DNA from: CAIYTF01 sp963664845
GTDB lineage: Bacteria > Bacteroidota > Ignavibacteria > Ignavibacteriales > Ignavibacteriaceae
DNA: 64,000 bases
Direction: 5' to 3'
Assembly: GCA_963664845.1 (NCBI GenBank)
Contig: OY761615.1
Coordinates: 3,348,001 to 3,412,000 of the forward strand
A model generated the notes under the pieces. That model made no database searches. It had not been told where the DNA came from and saw only the letters and a list, made by a program, of their open reading frames with translations. Positions within the stretch are counted from its first letter, which is position 1. The number at the start of each line of letters is the position of its first letter. The translations under genes and the position numbers were made by a program. Positions 45,321 through 54,997 of this stretch are shown piece by piece.

Positions 45321-46514
45321 TCAGTCTCTTTTTCTCAGTTTAAGCACAACCTGTTTTTTCCCCCGCTCAGCAACAAAGTCCTGAATGTTTGACGATGTTT
45401 TAAAAAGACTGATAACTGGTATCCGCTCAGGTCTCCCGACAGACTCTTCCGGTGTTTCCGGCACTTCCCCTATATCCTGTTTCACCTTGGTAAGAAATTC
45501 TCCGAACGTTTGCTTGCTTTTCTTTTGCACAGTATCACGGGAAGGTGGTTGCGCTTTGGATGTTTGTGGTGCTGGTGCGGCCGGGCCCGGTTTCGGTTTT
45601 GCCGGTTCGTCGAATGCTGCCGCCTGTTGCCTTGCCACATGCGGAGGGGCCACCTGGCCGGGAGGAACAGGTTTTTTTACCGGTGAAACTGGAGCAGAAG
45701 CGGGACCGGTTTGCTTCACCGGTTTTGGTTCAGCCGTGGCGGGTGCCGCAGTTGGGGCAGGTTTCTGCCTGGGAAGTTCGGGAGGAATCTGTTCCAGTGT
45801 CTGCTTTTTTCTAATTTCCAGTTGAAGATTGTCAGCAAGCGTTTCCGCGGTGCGGGTTGCCATGGTGCGCAACTTCTTTATTGTATTTGCGTTTGTGCCC
45901 GGATCTTCCTCAACGAAGCTCGATTTGACATCTTCGGCTGTGATGGCTACAAATTTTCGGTGGGGAATGGTTTTTTCCTTTTCCATCGGACTGGTTACGT
46001 CTTCTTCGTCAAAATGAACTTCATCGAATGCAAAGATAATTTCCGCAAAGACGCGATCGTTTTGCCACCGGACTTCGGATGCCTCAAGATCAAACGCATA
46101 TACTTCATGAAATTTGGCTTCGCCGAAGCTCGTCATCATTGAGAGTAACCCGATTTGCTGAATGCGGAATCTGAGGAACGGATACTCCCCGATATCGCTG
46201 TATTCTTCAAGTTCTTTGATCGCGAATACGGGATCGAAATAGATAACTTCTTTTGAGCCGTCAAGATTCATCAGGAACCCATACTTGAGAAAGCTCTGAT
46301 CGATCTGGGGAAGGTTGGTTAACAGGCGATAGACAATAAGATTCTTCGGTCTCCCGTCATTTATGAAACGGCAGACATCATTAAAATGAATTGGCTTTGG
46401 GTATTTGATTGCCGCATCTTTGTTGATCATCTTAAAGTTGCGGTTAAGATCAAATTTATTCAACGAATAAACAAAGATGTCATTTTTCTTGACATCAAGC
46501 GTTTCCAGTATCAT
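45321..46514 (-). CDS. Protein of unknown function with a Pro/Ala-rich linker
   Basis: 397 residues, no family recognised. Residues 1 to about 185 form a compact mixed alpha/beta domain (NKFDLNRNFKMINKDAAIKYP, IVYRLLTNLPQIDQSFLKYGF). Residues about 240-345 are a low-complexity Pro/Ala/Lys/Gln linker. The last 50 residues (FGEFLTKVKQDIG, then VISLFKTSSNIQDFVAERGKKQ) look ordered again. No signal peptide or membrane segment. The layout suggests a cytosolic adaptor with two binding ends on a flexible tether. ATG at 46514; its stop is back-to-back with that of priA. Confidence 0.7.
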   Translation of the reverse strand: MILETLDVKKNDIFVYSLNKFDLNRNFKMINKDAAIKYPKPIHFNDVCRFINDGRPKNLIVYRLLTNLPQIDQSFLKYGFLMNLDGSKEVIYFDPVFAIKELEEYSDIGEYPFLRFRIQQIGLLSMMTSFGEAKFHEVYAFDLEASEVRWQNDRVFAEIIFAFDEVHFDEEDVTSPMEKEKTIPHRKFVAITAEDVKSSFVEEDPGTNANTIKKLRTMATRTAETLADNLQLEIRKKQTLEQIPPELPRQKPAPTAAPATAEPKPVKQTGPASAPVSPVKKPVPPGQVAPPHVARQQAAAFDEPAKPKPGPAAPAPQTSKAQPPSRDTVQKKSKQTFGEFLTKVKQDIGEVPETPEESVGRPERIPVISLFKTSSNIQDFVAERGKKQVVLKLRKRD

Positions 46515-46974
46515 TAGCTCTTTAAAATTCTCGCATTATTAACAACAGATATTGTTTTCATAAAAAGGCATTGCCAAAATAAAACTTACAAACTCATGTT
46601 ACACAACGATTCCAATTGACCTGACACGAGTTTCAGTTCGTGGATCATTTTCACCCGCTGAAACCAGCTTTAGCCACAAATCTTAGCTCTTTTAGTGGCT
46701 AAAGCCAGGATATTGAGAGTTCATTTATCCCACGACTTGAAAGTCGTGGCTATTCAATCTCTGGTTTAGCCTAACATAAGTTACGAAGAAAAACAGTTTC
46801 AGAGTAAAGCCGAATTTTTGTCCTATAACAAGTTAATCGACTACGGGGATGATGTTCTGTTACCCGGGTTACTGAGGATTGTTGATCAATACACCCAAAG
46901 CCGGTTCTGAAAACACTCCATCCTACCTTATTAAAGATACGGAATCTGGAAGTTTTTAAGTAATTCCGGAAACG
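46515..46974. repeat. 460-base gap with a cluster of palindromes
   Basis: CTTTAGCCAC/GTGGCTAAAG (46668-46677 with 46695-46704) and CCACGACTT/AAGTCGTGG (46730-46738 with 46741-46749) are perfect stems. Just before them, 46639-46658 carries the complement of a 20-base word in the element at 9590-9609. No gene. Probably a pile-up of small interspersed repeats. Confidence 0.5.
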
Positions 46975-47970
46975 CTAAACTGTGATTTCCCGCAAATATT
47001 TTGCACTTTCCTCGGGGATGGCAGGACTGATATACATTCCGCTTCCCAGTTCAAACCCTGCTGCCACGGTCAGCCTGGGCACTATGGCCAAATACCAGTG
47101 GTAATATTCCGAATTGCGGTCATGCGTTGGAATTGGTCGAATAGTGATGTTATAATCAGGGTTTTGAAGCCCTTTTTTAAGTTTTTTCAACACGGTTTGC
47201 AGGTTAATTCCCAAGTCAACCAACTCTTCCTGTGAGATGTTATCAAAGGAAGACTCATGCCGTTTGGGGAATATCCAGATGTGAAAAGGTGACAGGGCAG
47301 CATAGGGAATAAAAGATACGAAATGAGGTGTCTCAAGCAGTATCCGTGCTCCGGAAGCAAGTTCTTCCTGCATGGTTTTGCAGAAGATGCATTCACCATG
47401 GGTGTCGAAATAGCGCATTGCCGTATCCATGCGGTCGCGGATTTGATGCGGCACAACGGGCAAGGCCACTATTTGTGAATGGGGGTGGATCAGTGAGGTG
47501 CCAGCCGATTTACCATGATTCCTGAAAATCAAAATGGACTCGATCCGTGGGTCTTCTTTGATCTGTTTGTAGCGTTCGACATATGCCTTGAATATCCTGA
47601 GAAGTTCCTCCTGGCTTATGTCGGTGAGTGTGGCGTTATGACGCTGATGCTCAATTACAACATCATGAATGCCAATCCCATTCATTGAAGTAAAAATTCC
47701 CTTTATCTTTCGCAAACTTTCACCCGTTTCTGCCAAGGCGGGGAATTTATTGGGCACTACACGTAACTGCCAGATTCCATTTTCCCGGTAACTAAAACGC
47801 TCGTGAGCGGCCATGGCCTCATTTCCCGGGCAGAAAGGACATGTGGCCTCAAAGTCCGGGACATCAATCTCGGGTTTAGAATTGTGCCCAAACTGATCGG
47901 GACGCTTTGCCCGTTCTGTTGCAATTATTACCCAGTCACGGGTTATGAAATTCTGTCGTAATTCCGGCAT
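46975..47970 (-). CDS. galT: Galactose-1-phosphate uridylyltransferase
   Basis: Leloir-pathway enzyme swapping UMP between UDP-glucose and galactose-1-phosphate, through a uridylyl-histidine. 331 residues. Seen: LRQNFITRDWVIIATERAKRP, CPFCPGNE (Cys44 and Cys47, metal site), VVPNKFPAL, the active-site GTSLIHPHSQIVALP with His162 and His164, and a C-terminal PFHIWIFPKRHESSFDNI. Neighbouring genes (sugar transporter, sensor kinase, zwf) fit sugar use. galK and galE are not in the window. ATG at 47970. Confidence 0.93.
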   Translation of the reverse strand: MPELRQNFITRDWVIIATERAKRPDQFGHNSKPEIDVPDFEATCPFCPGNEAMAAHERFSYRENGIWQLRVVPNKFPALAETGESLRKIKGIFTSMNGIGIHDVVIEHQRHNATLTDISQEELLRIFKAYVERYKQIKEDPRIESILIFRNHGKSAGTSLIHPHSQIVALPVVPHQIRDRMDTAMRYFDTHGECIFCKTMQEELASGARILLETPHFVSFIPYAALSPFHIWIFPKRHESSFDNISQEELVDLGINLQTVLKKLKKGLQNPDYNITIRPIPTHDRNSEYYHWYLAIVPRLTVAAGFELGSGMYISPAIPEESAKYLREITV

Positions 47971-48518
47971 ACGGTTTCCGGTTTAATTGAATGAATGATA
48001 TATCAGCCTATCCAATTTCGCATCCATGTTGCAAGGGACTCCCCATTTTTTTCATGGGCAGATTTAATCTTGCAGCTATTCTGGCATTTTGTTACTCAGA
48101 AATGTAATTCTAAGTAATATATTCCGCATGCGCATAGGCGGCAACTAAAAGACACGTTAGTTACCTATTGGTTAGCAGATTCAAATCCATTGAACGGTTT
48201 TGTTCACCCCTATTCAGGGACGAAGAGCTCTAGAGCAAGTTACCGCAGGCTTGCGCCTACGCCCCGCCAGGCGGGATGATGCAGTTATTCAAATTTAGTC
48301 CCTTCGGGACATGAACAAATCACAATAATGCAAACCAACCATGCTGAGAGATACATATTGAACATTGGAATCTCTGCCGTTCAAATTTTAATTTGACACC
48401 TATGCGCATATGAGGTTATGGTTTGAACCCCTAACCTCTGTCAGCATTCTTTTTGCTTTGCAGGGGTTGAAAATTTTCAACCCCTACGGTGAGCTTCCTT
48501 TTAAAAACTTAAACTTTC
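47971..48518. other. 548-base gap with short palindromes
   Basis: No gene. Contains CCCGCC-A-GGCGGG (48263-48275), GTCCC-TTC-GGGAC (48298-48310) and the perfect 24-base palindrome at 48462-48485. The first two resemble palindromic repeats common between genes of Bacteroidota (from memory). It includes the galT promoter region and the 3' side of the transporter gene. Confidence 0.45.
48462..48485 (-). terminator. Perfect 24-base palindrome after the transporter gene
   Basis: AGGGGTTGAAAA followed by its exact complement TTTTCAACCCCT, 34 bases beyond the stop codon of the leftward transporter gene. As RNA it would form a stem with A/U closing pairs, suiting transcript end formation. It could instead be a dimeric protein site. 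Confidence 0.45.
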
Positions 48519-49817
48519 TTAGTCTTCGTCCTTAACAAACATAACCAGCACCGCTGCCACAAACATCGAGATGCCGCCGACGATCAATGCAAAAATTGCA
48601 TCGTTCCAGAAAAAGTGTTTCACAATAAGGCCAAGGATTGCAGCAGCAGTTATTTGTGGAATCACTATAAAAAAGTTAAAAATGCCCATATAAACACCCA
48701 TGCGTTCTTTGGGAAGAGAGCCGGCCAGGATCGCATAGGGCATTGCGAGAATAGAGGCCCATGCAAGACCAATGAGAATTTCCGGTATGATCAGCAATTG
48801 CGGTGATTTAATAAAATAGAAGGAAAGCAAACCAACGCCGCCTGCAACCAGGCTTAACGCATGCACAAACTTGCGTGAGGTTTTTGCAGCAAGTGGCGGA
48901 AGCAAAAATGCGCAAAGTGCAGCAAATAAATTATATACCGCGAATAATATTCCGACCCAGTTTGCACCCTCATTATACAAGGCGGAACTGGTGTCGTCAG
49001 CACCATAGATATGGTGTGTCACTGCCGGTGTCGTATAAATCCACATGGCAAACAATGCGAACCAGGAAAAATATTGCACAACCGCGAGTTGTATCATCGT
49101 TTTTGGCATACGGCGGAATGCGTCGAATATTTCTCCGGTGCCATGGAAAAAGCCGTGATTCTCTTTTTTATTAAGCTCAAATTTTTCCACGTCTTCAGGC
49201 GGATATTCTTTTGTTCGTATCACGGTCCAGGCAACAGCACCAATGAAAGCAACCGCGCCGATATAGAAGGAGAGTGCAACGGACAGTGGAATGTGTCCCT
49301 CGGGAGCAGTGTTAGCAACTCCAAAGAAATTTGTTAACACGTAGGGGAGCATTGATGCTACAACCGCACCGGTGCCAATGAAGAAACTTTGAACGGCAAA
49401 CCCTCTGGTTCGTTGTTCAGAGGGCAACAGATCGGCCACCAGGGCTCTGAAGGGCTCCATAGAAATATTGATAGATGCATCCATAACCCATAACATGCCA
49501 GCTGCCACCCAAAGTGCCGGTGAGTTTGGCATGATAATGAGCGCGAGTGACGCTAAAATGGCCCCGGTAAGGAAATAAGGGCGGCGTCTTCCCAGTCTGT
49601 TCCAGGTTCGGTCGCTGAGATAGCCTATAACCGGTTGTACGAGCAGCCCGGTAACCGGTGCTGCAATCCAAAGGATGGGTATATCATCAACATTAGCCCC
49701 AAGAGTTTGAAAAATTCTGCTCACATTTGCGTTTTGTAAAGCGAAGCCAAATTGAATTCCCAGGAAACCGAAACTCATATTCCAGATTTGCCAGAAAGAT
49801 AAACGTTCTTTCTTCAT
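48519..49817 (-). CDS. Sugar transporter of the GPH/SLC45-like MFS group
   Basis: 432 residues with about 12 hydrophobic helices. The loop GYLSDRTWNRLGRRRPYFLTGA is the signature of proton- or sodium-coupled sucrose, maltose and glycoside carriers in this MFS branch. LLPSEQRTRGFAVQSFFIGTGAV and the repeated C-terminal half agree. Start chosen: ATG at 49817, giving MKKERLSFWQIWNMSFGFLG with GGAGG 11 bases upstream; the frame stays open to 49889, but that would add 24 polar residues not expected in the family. Neighbours galT and a sensor kinase support disaccharide or galactoside uptake; the substrate is unproven. Confidence 0.88.
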   Translation of the reverse strand: MKKERLSFWQIWNMSFGFLGIQFGFALQNANVSRIFQTLGANVDDIPILWIAAPVTGLLVQPVIGYLSDRTWNRLGRRRPYFLTGAILASLALIIMPNSPALWVAAGMLWVMDASINISMEPFRALVADLLPSEQRTRGFAVQSFFIGTGAVVASMLPYVLTNFFGVANTAPEGHIPLSVALSFYIGAVAFIGAVAWTVIRTKEYPPEDVEKFELNKKENHGFFHGTGEIFDAFRRMPKTMIQLAVVQYFSWFALFAMWIYTTPAVTHHIYGADDTSSALYNEGANWVGILFAVYNLFAALCAFLLPPLAAKTSRKFVHALSLVAGGVGLLSFYFIKSPQLLIIPEILIGLAWASILAMPYAILAGSLPKERMGVYMGIFNFFIVIPQITAAAILGLIVKHFFWNDAIFALIVGGISMFVAAVLVMFVKDED

Positions 49818-49944
49818 AACTATAACCGCCTCCGAAGTTGAAAATAATTCTGCGTCCCGAAATATAATGTAAATTACAGGGATGCTCAATTAATAATATT
49901 CAGACAATTCGCAGCAAACCGGCCGGTTGTGTGCGAGCTATCCT

Positions 49945-52900
49945 TTACGTTAGATTTTTTGTTGTTTGCAATCTTTGCAATGGTTCAACAGGAAATTCCA
50001 GAATGAACGTGCTTCCTTTTCCCAATTCACTTTCGGTATATACAATGCCGTTGTGCATGGTTACAACTTCTTTAACAATGGAAAGCCCGAGCCCTGTTGA
50101 TGATTCACCCCCGGTTGGCTTTGCCGAAAGTCTTCTGAATTTTCCAAACATAAATTGCTGGTCAGCTTCAGTAAGGCCGGGTCCCTCATCCTGGACGGAA
50201 ATTTTAATATGTCCCAGCTCTTTGATCAACCGTATGGTTATTGTTTTATCAAAGGGAGAATATTTAATTGCATTGCTTACCAGATTATCGATAGCTTCGC
50301 GCATCCATTTTGGGTCCACTTTGGCTTCAACAGCATCTCCCGGCTCAAAGATCAGTTTTTGATTCTTTGTCTGCAGCTGTGGTGTGTTTAGAGCAATTAT
50401 TCTCTCAATCATTTCCCGCAGATTTATCCTGGTAAGTTCCATTCTAAAGTTGGTGCTTTCTAGGACAACCGAATCAAGCAGCTGCGTGATGATGGAGAGC
50501 ATGTTTAAGGCGGAATGGTGAATAATATCAGTAAATTTCCTTATCTGCTGCACCGGAAGATCATCTTCCAAAATGATCTGGGAGTAAGCCATGATGCTTG
50601 ACAGTGGATTTTTCAAATCATGTGCAGTGATACTCAGCAAATCATTTTTGATTTCGTTAACTTTTCTCAAATCAGTGTTGGTGCGCTCCAATTCTTTTTT
50701 TGCTCCCTGTGTCTGTTCCAACAGGAGCTCTGTAGTTTCTTTTTCCGCAACCAGAGCGCTTGTCTTCTCAGTTACAATGGACTCAAGTTTCCGGTTTTCG
50801 TTCTCAACCCACTGTATCCGCTTTTTCTGTAAATAATTGATGAACCAGCTAAGGCATATCAGCAGACAGATGAAATAAAGCACCAGCATCCACCACCTCA
50901 CATACCAATGTGGAAGGATTGAGAACCGGTATTCAGTAACGTTGCTGAGGAGCTGCCCGGCCTGTTGAGCTCTGACCTGAAAAATATAGTCGCCCGCAGG
51001 AAGCTTGAAGAAATCGATTTTGTTCTCGGCGGAAAACTCCGACCACTCGTCTTTTATTCCCAAAAGTCGGGTCTGATAGTTGACCCGGTTGGGGTAGCTG
51101 ATGGAAGTGAAATAGATATCAATATTGGTACTGCCTTGAAACTCAGTGCTTTTTAAGGGATCATAAAGCATAACTGAATTAACTCTGATGCCCGTAACAA
51201 TGGGGGCCATGGTTTGCTTTATTTCTTCTTCCGGGGTCTGCCAGTAAGCAACACCGCTTGGTGTCGCCACCCAGAGTTTTCCGCGCTGATCGAAAATAAT
51301 TCCACGCGGGGTTATTGCTGAATTGGGCAATCCGTCCTTTTGATTGAAGGGAATGGTCTCCCTCCCAATTTTTAAGAGTAATTCTTTCTCAGTACCAATC
51401 CAAAGCCGTTGATCTTTGTCCAGGCAGATTGCTTTGAAGACGGTGCTTTCACCTGTGAGTTTGGGCGATATATCTGCAAGAGCATCGTTAGCTATCTGAT
51501 ACAGCCCCTTGCTTGAGGCAATATATATGTTATTTTCAGGTGTGATGCTGATATCGAAAAGAAGGACTAAATCCTGAAACTGATGGTGCGAAACAAAACT
51601 GATCGGCTCAAAGAACTGGTGTTGCCGGTTGAATTTATAAAGATGAAATGTTTGATCTGCATAGAGAAAATATATTTCTCCGTTTCGTGTAACTTTCAAC
51701 AATTGCGAGCTGTTGGCGTTTTCAGGGAATGGGAAAAAAGTTATGCGAAAATGGTTATCGATCCGTACCACTTTATTGGCCTGCTCCACAAAGCCCCAGC
51801 ACACACCATCCCGATCCAGTTCCAGGATGGATAATCTTCCGCCAATCTCGTTGGTGGTGAAGGTTTTGCTTTGATTTATCCCCTGGACATAAAGTTCACC
51901 ATTACGGTATGAAACCCACAGATTTCCTTTATAGACATCGAAATTATATACCCGTTTGCCGTGGCTGCTGTGTATTCTATTATAGGAATAGTTCTGGTGA
52001 TCCTTGACAACCTTATAGATGATCTCCTGATCTGAAAAATAAACATCTCCCTTCTCGTCGGTAACGAGGTTACGTATGTACGTGCTTCCGGGACTTAAGT
52101 TATCGCGATTGATTTCGGCCTGAGCAAATGCAGTCTTTTTAAGTATCGCTATTCCGTCATCTGTAGAAAGCCAAAAGGCACCTTCGCGGTCCTTAACGAT
52201 ATTGTTGACAGTTCTTGCTTCCAGACCAGTTACTTTTTTGACACTGTTTGTCGATGGTGTCCAGATAAATGCGCCGTTGGTCCAGGTTCCAATAATATAA
52301 TTCCCATCGGGGTCTTTTTGAAAGGAGGATAGTTCAGCAAGATTGAGGATCAAGCGGGTTTCGCATTTCGAAAAATCGGGGGCGTAGTGTATCTCGCTTA
52401 AGCCATATTTTGTTCCAATCAGAAGCGTATAGCGGGCGGTTACTTTTATTGCATTTATATAAGACTGTGTCTTTGCCGGCTCATAGGGAATCTGCTCAAA
52501 ACGGTCGGCAGTTCTGTTATAGCGGAAAAGATAGCCCTGCCAGGAAGAGACCAGCAGGTTATTGTCATCATCCTCGACAAATAAAAACGACCTGAAATAG
52601 CTGTCTGTTTTGAATTTGGCAGCGAAGGGATATTTCCTGGAGACCCCATCTTTGATTCGGATTATTCCGTTTTGATCGGCGATCCACAGAATGCCGCTTT
52701 TATCTTCAAAAATGCCCTTGGGAAAACAGAGCGTTGTATCGTTTGTTTTTGTAGATCCCCGTAATAGCTCAACATAATTCCAGCCGGTGGCAGTCTTTCT
52801 GATATAACCAACTCCCAAATCGGTTACTGCAATAATCTCATTTTTGGATGTTCGGAGGATGTCCTTCACATAGATGGAGGGTAATCCATTGTTAACAGAC

Positions 52901-53142
52901 ACGAATTCTCTGCTGTCGTAAAGGACAACACCACCATCGGTCCCGGCCCAGATGAATCCGGTGGAATCCTGCACTATTTTTTTAACCAGATTACTTGTGA
53001 GACCCTGTTCATCAGTAAAGGTAAAAAGGCGGTAACTTTGTCCCCGAAGCGTCCCGGAGCAGAGTAGAAGCAAAAGAATGGTCACGAATGAGGATCTGAT
53101 ACGCTGGATAGCCGGAGCCTTCCGAAAAATAAAAATAATCAC
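49945..53142 (-). CDS. Propeller-domain sensor histidine kinase without receiver or output
   Basis: 1065 residues. N-terminal membrane/signal helix (SFVTILLLLLCSGTLRGQ), then two-component-regulator propeller repeats (LTSNLVKKIVQDSTGFIWAGTDGGVVLY and later copies, about 30-660) forming a large periplasmic sensor. A Y_Y_Y domain follows (about 665-735), a membrane helix (WWMLVLYFICLLICLSWFI), a coiled coil, HisKA with HDLKNPLSSIMAYSQII (phospho-His841), and HATPase with DNLVSNAIKYSPF, DEGPGL and STGLGLSIVKEVV. The ectodomain matches hybrid two-component systems of Bacteroidota that sense oligosaccharides, but the REC and AraC domains are absent, so a separate response regulator is needed. Adjacent to a sugar transporter and galT. 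Confidence 0.9.
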   Translation of the reverse strand: MIIFIFRKAPAIQRIRSSFVTILLLLLCSGTLRGQSYRLFTFTDEQGLTSNLVKKIVQDSTGFIWAGTDGGVVLYDSREFVSVNNGLPSIYVKDILRTSKNEIIAVTDLGVGYIRKTATGWNYVELLRGSTKTNDTTLCFPKGIFEDKSGILWIADQNGIIRIKDGVSRKYPFAAKFKTDSYFRSFLFVEDDDNNLLVSSWQGYLFRYNRTADRFEQIPYEPAKTQSYINAIKVTARYTLLIGTKYGLSEIHYAPDFSKCETRLILNLAELSSFQKDPDGNYIIGTWTNGAFIWTPSTNSVKKVTGLEARTVNNIVKDREGAFWLSTDDGIAILKKTAFAQAEINRDNLSPGSTYIRNLVTDEKGDVYFSDQEIIYKVVKDHQNYSYNRIHSSHGKRVYNFDVYKGNLWVSYRNGELYVQGINQSKTFTTNEIGGRLSILELDRDGVCWGFVEQANKVVRIDNHFRITFFPFPENANSSQLLKVTRNGEIYFLYADQTFHLYKFNRQHQFFEPISFVSHHQFQDLVLLFDISITPENNIYIASSKGLYQIANDALADISPKLTGESTVFKAICLDKDQRLWIGTEKELLLKIGRETIPFNQKDGLPNSAITPRGIIFDQRGKLWVATPSGVAYWQTPEEEIKQTMAPIVTGIRVNSVMLYDPLKSTEFQGSTNIDIYFTSISYPNRVNYQTRLLGIKDEWSEFSAENKIDFFKLPAGDYIFQVRAQQAGQLLSNVTEYRFSILPHWYVRWWMLVLYFICLLICLSWFINYLQKKRIQWVENENRKLESIVTEKTSALVAEKETTELLLEQTQGAKKELERTNTDLRKVNEIKNDLLSITAHDLKNPLSSIMAYSQIILEDDLPVQQIRKFTDIIHHSALNMLSIITQLLDSVVLESTNFRMELTRINLREMIERIIALNTPQLQTKNQKLIFEPGDAVEAKVDPKWMREAIDNLVSNAIKYSPFDKTITIRLIKELGHIKISVQDEGPGLTEADQQFMFGKFRRLSAKPTGGESSTGLGLSIVKEVVTMHNGIVYTESELGKGSTFILEFPVEPLQRLQTTKNLT

Positions 53143-53235
53143 TATCTATAATAAATATTAAATAATTACAAAAGAACAGAGGAATTTTACCCCGTTAAGA
53201 AATTGCCTTCAACGTTTAAGGGGCTTACGTGGGAA

Positions 53236-53369
53236 GCAATGGTGTCAACTTAGCATAGACGGCAAGATGCTGACCATGAAATTGTCTTAGGATCGGCACA
53301 GATTAGGTAGATCCCTGTTTTCGCGGGAATGACATCCGTTGACGGCACTCGTTAAGTTGACACCATTGC
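53236..53369. mobile_element. MITE-like element, copy C (best-preserved)
   Basis: 134 bases with perfect 17-base terminal inverted repeats: GCAATGGTGTCAACTTA (53236-53252) and TAAGTTGACACCATTGC (53353-53369). The flanks carry ACGTGG on both sides (53227-53232 and 53370-53375), a possible target-site duplication, although three bases lie between the left copy and the repeat. The interior has a hairpin around GATCCCTG-CGCGGGAA. It occupies most of the 325-base gap 53143-53467; the rest shows nothing else. Confidence 0.7.
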
Positions 53370-53467
53370 ACGTGGAGCAAAGGCAAAAGCAGAAACGTAT
53401 TCGTCCCTGAGAAAATCCGCAATACCTGTAATTTACGAGTTCAGTTTTGAAGTTTCACCGTGCAGGG

Positions 53468-54997
53468 TTATAACTCACAATAGAGTCCATCATCAGCAAG
53501 ATTTTTGCAAGGGTAACGCCATCCCGGGGCATCATCAATCAATTCGTCTGAATTTTCGGGGCCCCAGCTTCCTGCCGGATAACCATAAACCTTAAGTTCG
53601 GGATTGTGTTTCCAGGCTTCCAGCACAGGATTAATAAATTTCCAGCAGGCTTCAACTGCATCACCGCGTGCGTAAAGAGTTGCATCGCCGTTGGTACAGT
53701 CAAGCAGAAGCCGTTCATAAGCTTCCGGAAGATGAACCCCAGACAATTCTGAATAATGAAAATCCATGTTGACTGTCTGTACGTTATATCCGGCTCCCGG
53801 GACTTTCATTCCATATTTGAGCAATATCCCTTCATCCGGCTGGATCCTTATTATCAACTGGTTGTGATTGTCCGAAGTACCGTCCAGGTAGGAAAACAAT
53901 TTGTGGGGAGTTTGTTTGAAGTGGATAACCACTTCAGTTACCCTGGTTGGCAGCCGTTTCCCGGAGCGTATATAGAAGGGAACGCCACCCCAGCGCCAGT
54001 TATCTATATAGAATTTCATTGCTGCAAACGTCTCGGTTCTGGATTCAGGAGAAACGGAAGGCTCGTCCCGGTAACCCAACAGGCATTCTCCACGTATTTT
54101 GCTCGCGGTGTATTGTCCGCGGATGACATTTTTTTCAATATCTTCATCGGACAGTGGTCTCAGTGACTGGAAAACCTTAAGGGTTTCGTTACGTATGGAG
54201 TCGGCCTCAAACGTTCCGGGAGGTTCCATCGCAACGAGTCCGCAAATCTGGAGCAGGTGGTTTTGAACCATATCTCGCATTGCCCCTGATTTATCGTAAT
54301 AGCCTCCGCGGTTTTCAACACCGATGCTTTCAGAAGAAGTGATTTCGACATGGTGGATGTAGTTCCGGTTCCACAATGGTTCAAAAATGCCATTGGAGAA
54401 TCTGGTTACAACAAGGTTCTGTACGGTTTCTTTCCCAAGATAGTGGTCGATACGATAAATTTGATTCTCGTTGAATATGGAGAGCAGCGTTTTATTTAGT
54501 GCCAGTGCAGTATCCAGATTGGTACCGAAAGGTTTCTCAACAATGAGCCTTACGAACTTTCCGTCTGTTTCATGGTTCATTTCCTGCGTTTGAAGATTCT
54601 GAGCAACAACAGGATAGAGAATGGGAGGAGTTGCGAGATAGTAAATCACATTTCCATTGGTGCCCAATTCTTCGTGCAGTTCATTACACCGGGTTTTCAG
54701 GTTTGCATAGTCATCGGCAAGAGTTGTGTCTATTGCTGTGTAATATAATTTGGCAAGGAATTCCTTTGCTTTTTCGGGGCTGGTGTTTGCAACCAGTTTT
54801 GCGTGTGACAAACTTCCTTCCATTTTTTGACGGAAGGATTCATCGGTCATTGGTGACCGTCCCACGCCAAGAACACCGAACTCGGGCGGCAACATGCATT
54901 GCAAAAACAAGTCATAAATTGCAGGTATCAGTTTGCGTTCAGTGAGATCACCGGAAGCGCCAAAAATAACAATCAGACAGGAGACAGCTTTTCTCAT
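53468..54997 (-). CDS. zwf: Glucose-6-phosphate 1-dehydrogenase
   Basis: Oxidises glucose-6-phosphate to 6-phosphogluconolactone with NAD(P)+, the entry to the oxidative pentose phosphate route. 509 residues, typical. Seen: nucleotide loop IFGASGDLTERKLIPAIYDL, the YYLATPP strand, VEKPFGTNLDTALALN, the active-site RIDHYLGKETVQN with its conserved His, GGYYDKSGAMRDMVQNHLLQ, and FYIRSGKRLPTRVTEVVIHF. pgl and gnd are not adjacent. ATG at 54997. The upstream neighbour is divergent. Confidence 0.97.
   Translation of the reverse strand: MRKAVSCLIVIFGASGDLTERKLIPAIYDLFLQCMLPPEFGVLGVGRSPMTDESFRQKMEGSLSHAKLVANTSPEKAKEFLAKLYYTAIDTTLADDYANLKTRCNELHEELGTNGNVIYYLATPPILYPVVAQNLQTQEMNHETDGKFVRLIVEKPFGTNLDTALALNKTLLSIFNENQIYRIDHYLGKETVQNLVVTRFSNGIFEPLWNRNYIHHVEITSSESIGVENRGGYYDKSGAMRDMVQNHLLQICGLVAMEPPGTFEADSIRNETLKVFQSLRPLSDEDIEKNVIRGQYTASKIRGECLLGYRDEPSVSPESRTETFAAMKFYIDNWRWGGVPFYIRSGKRLPTRVTEVVIHFKQTPHKLFSYLDGTSDNHNQLIIRIQPDEGILLKYGMKVPGAGYNVQTVNMDFHYSELSGVHLPEAYERLLLDCTNGDATLYARGDAVEACWKFINPVLEAWKHNPELKVYGYPAGSWGPENSDELIDDAPGWRYPCKNLADDGLYCEL

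Noticed and set aside
45385..45825. 146-codon + strand frame rich in Gly, Cys and Ala
   Set aside because: Exact antisense of the Pro/Ala-rich linker of the gene at 45321-46514; composition explained by that.
46668..46749. Palindromes as a riboswitch
   Set aside because: They are simple, separate perfect stems without a conserved core, and lie downstream of galT on its strand, not in a leader of a metabolic gene.
49818..49889. ATG at 49889 as start of the sugar transporter
   Set aside because: Adds 24 residues not expected in the family; ATG at 49817 has GGAGG upstream and gives the conserved N-terminus.
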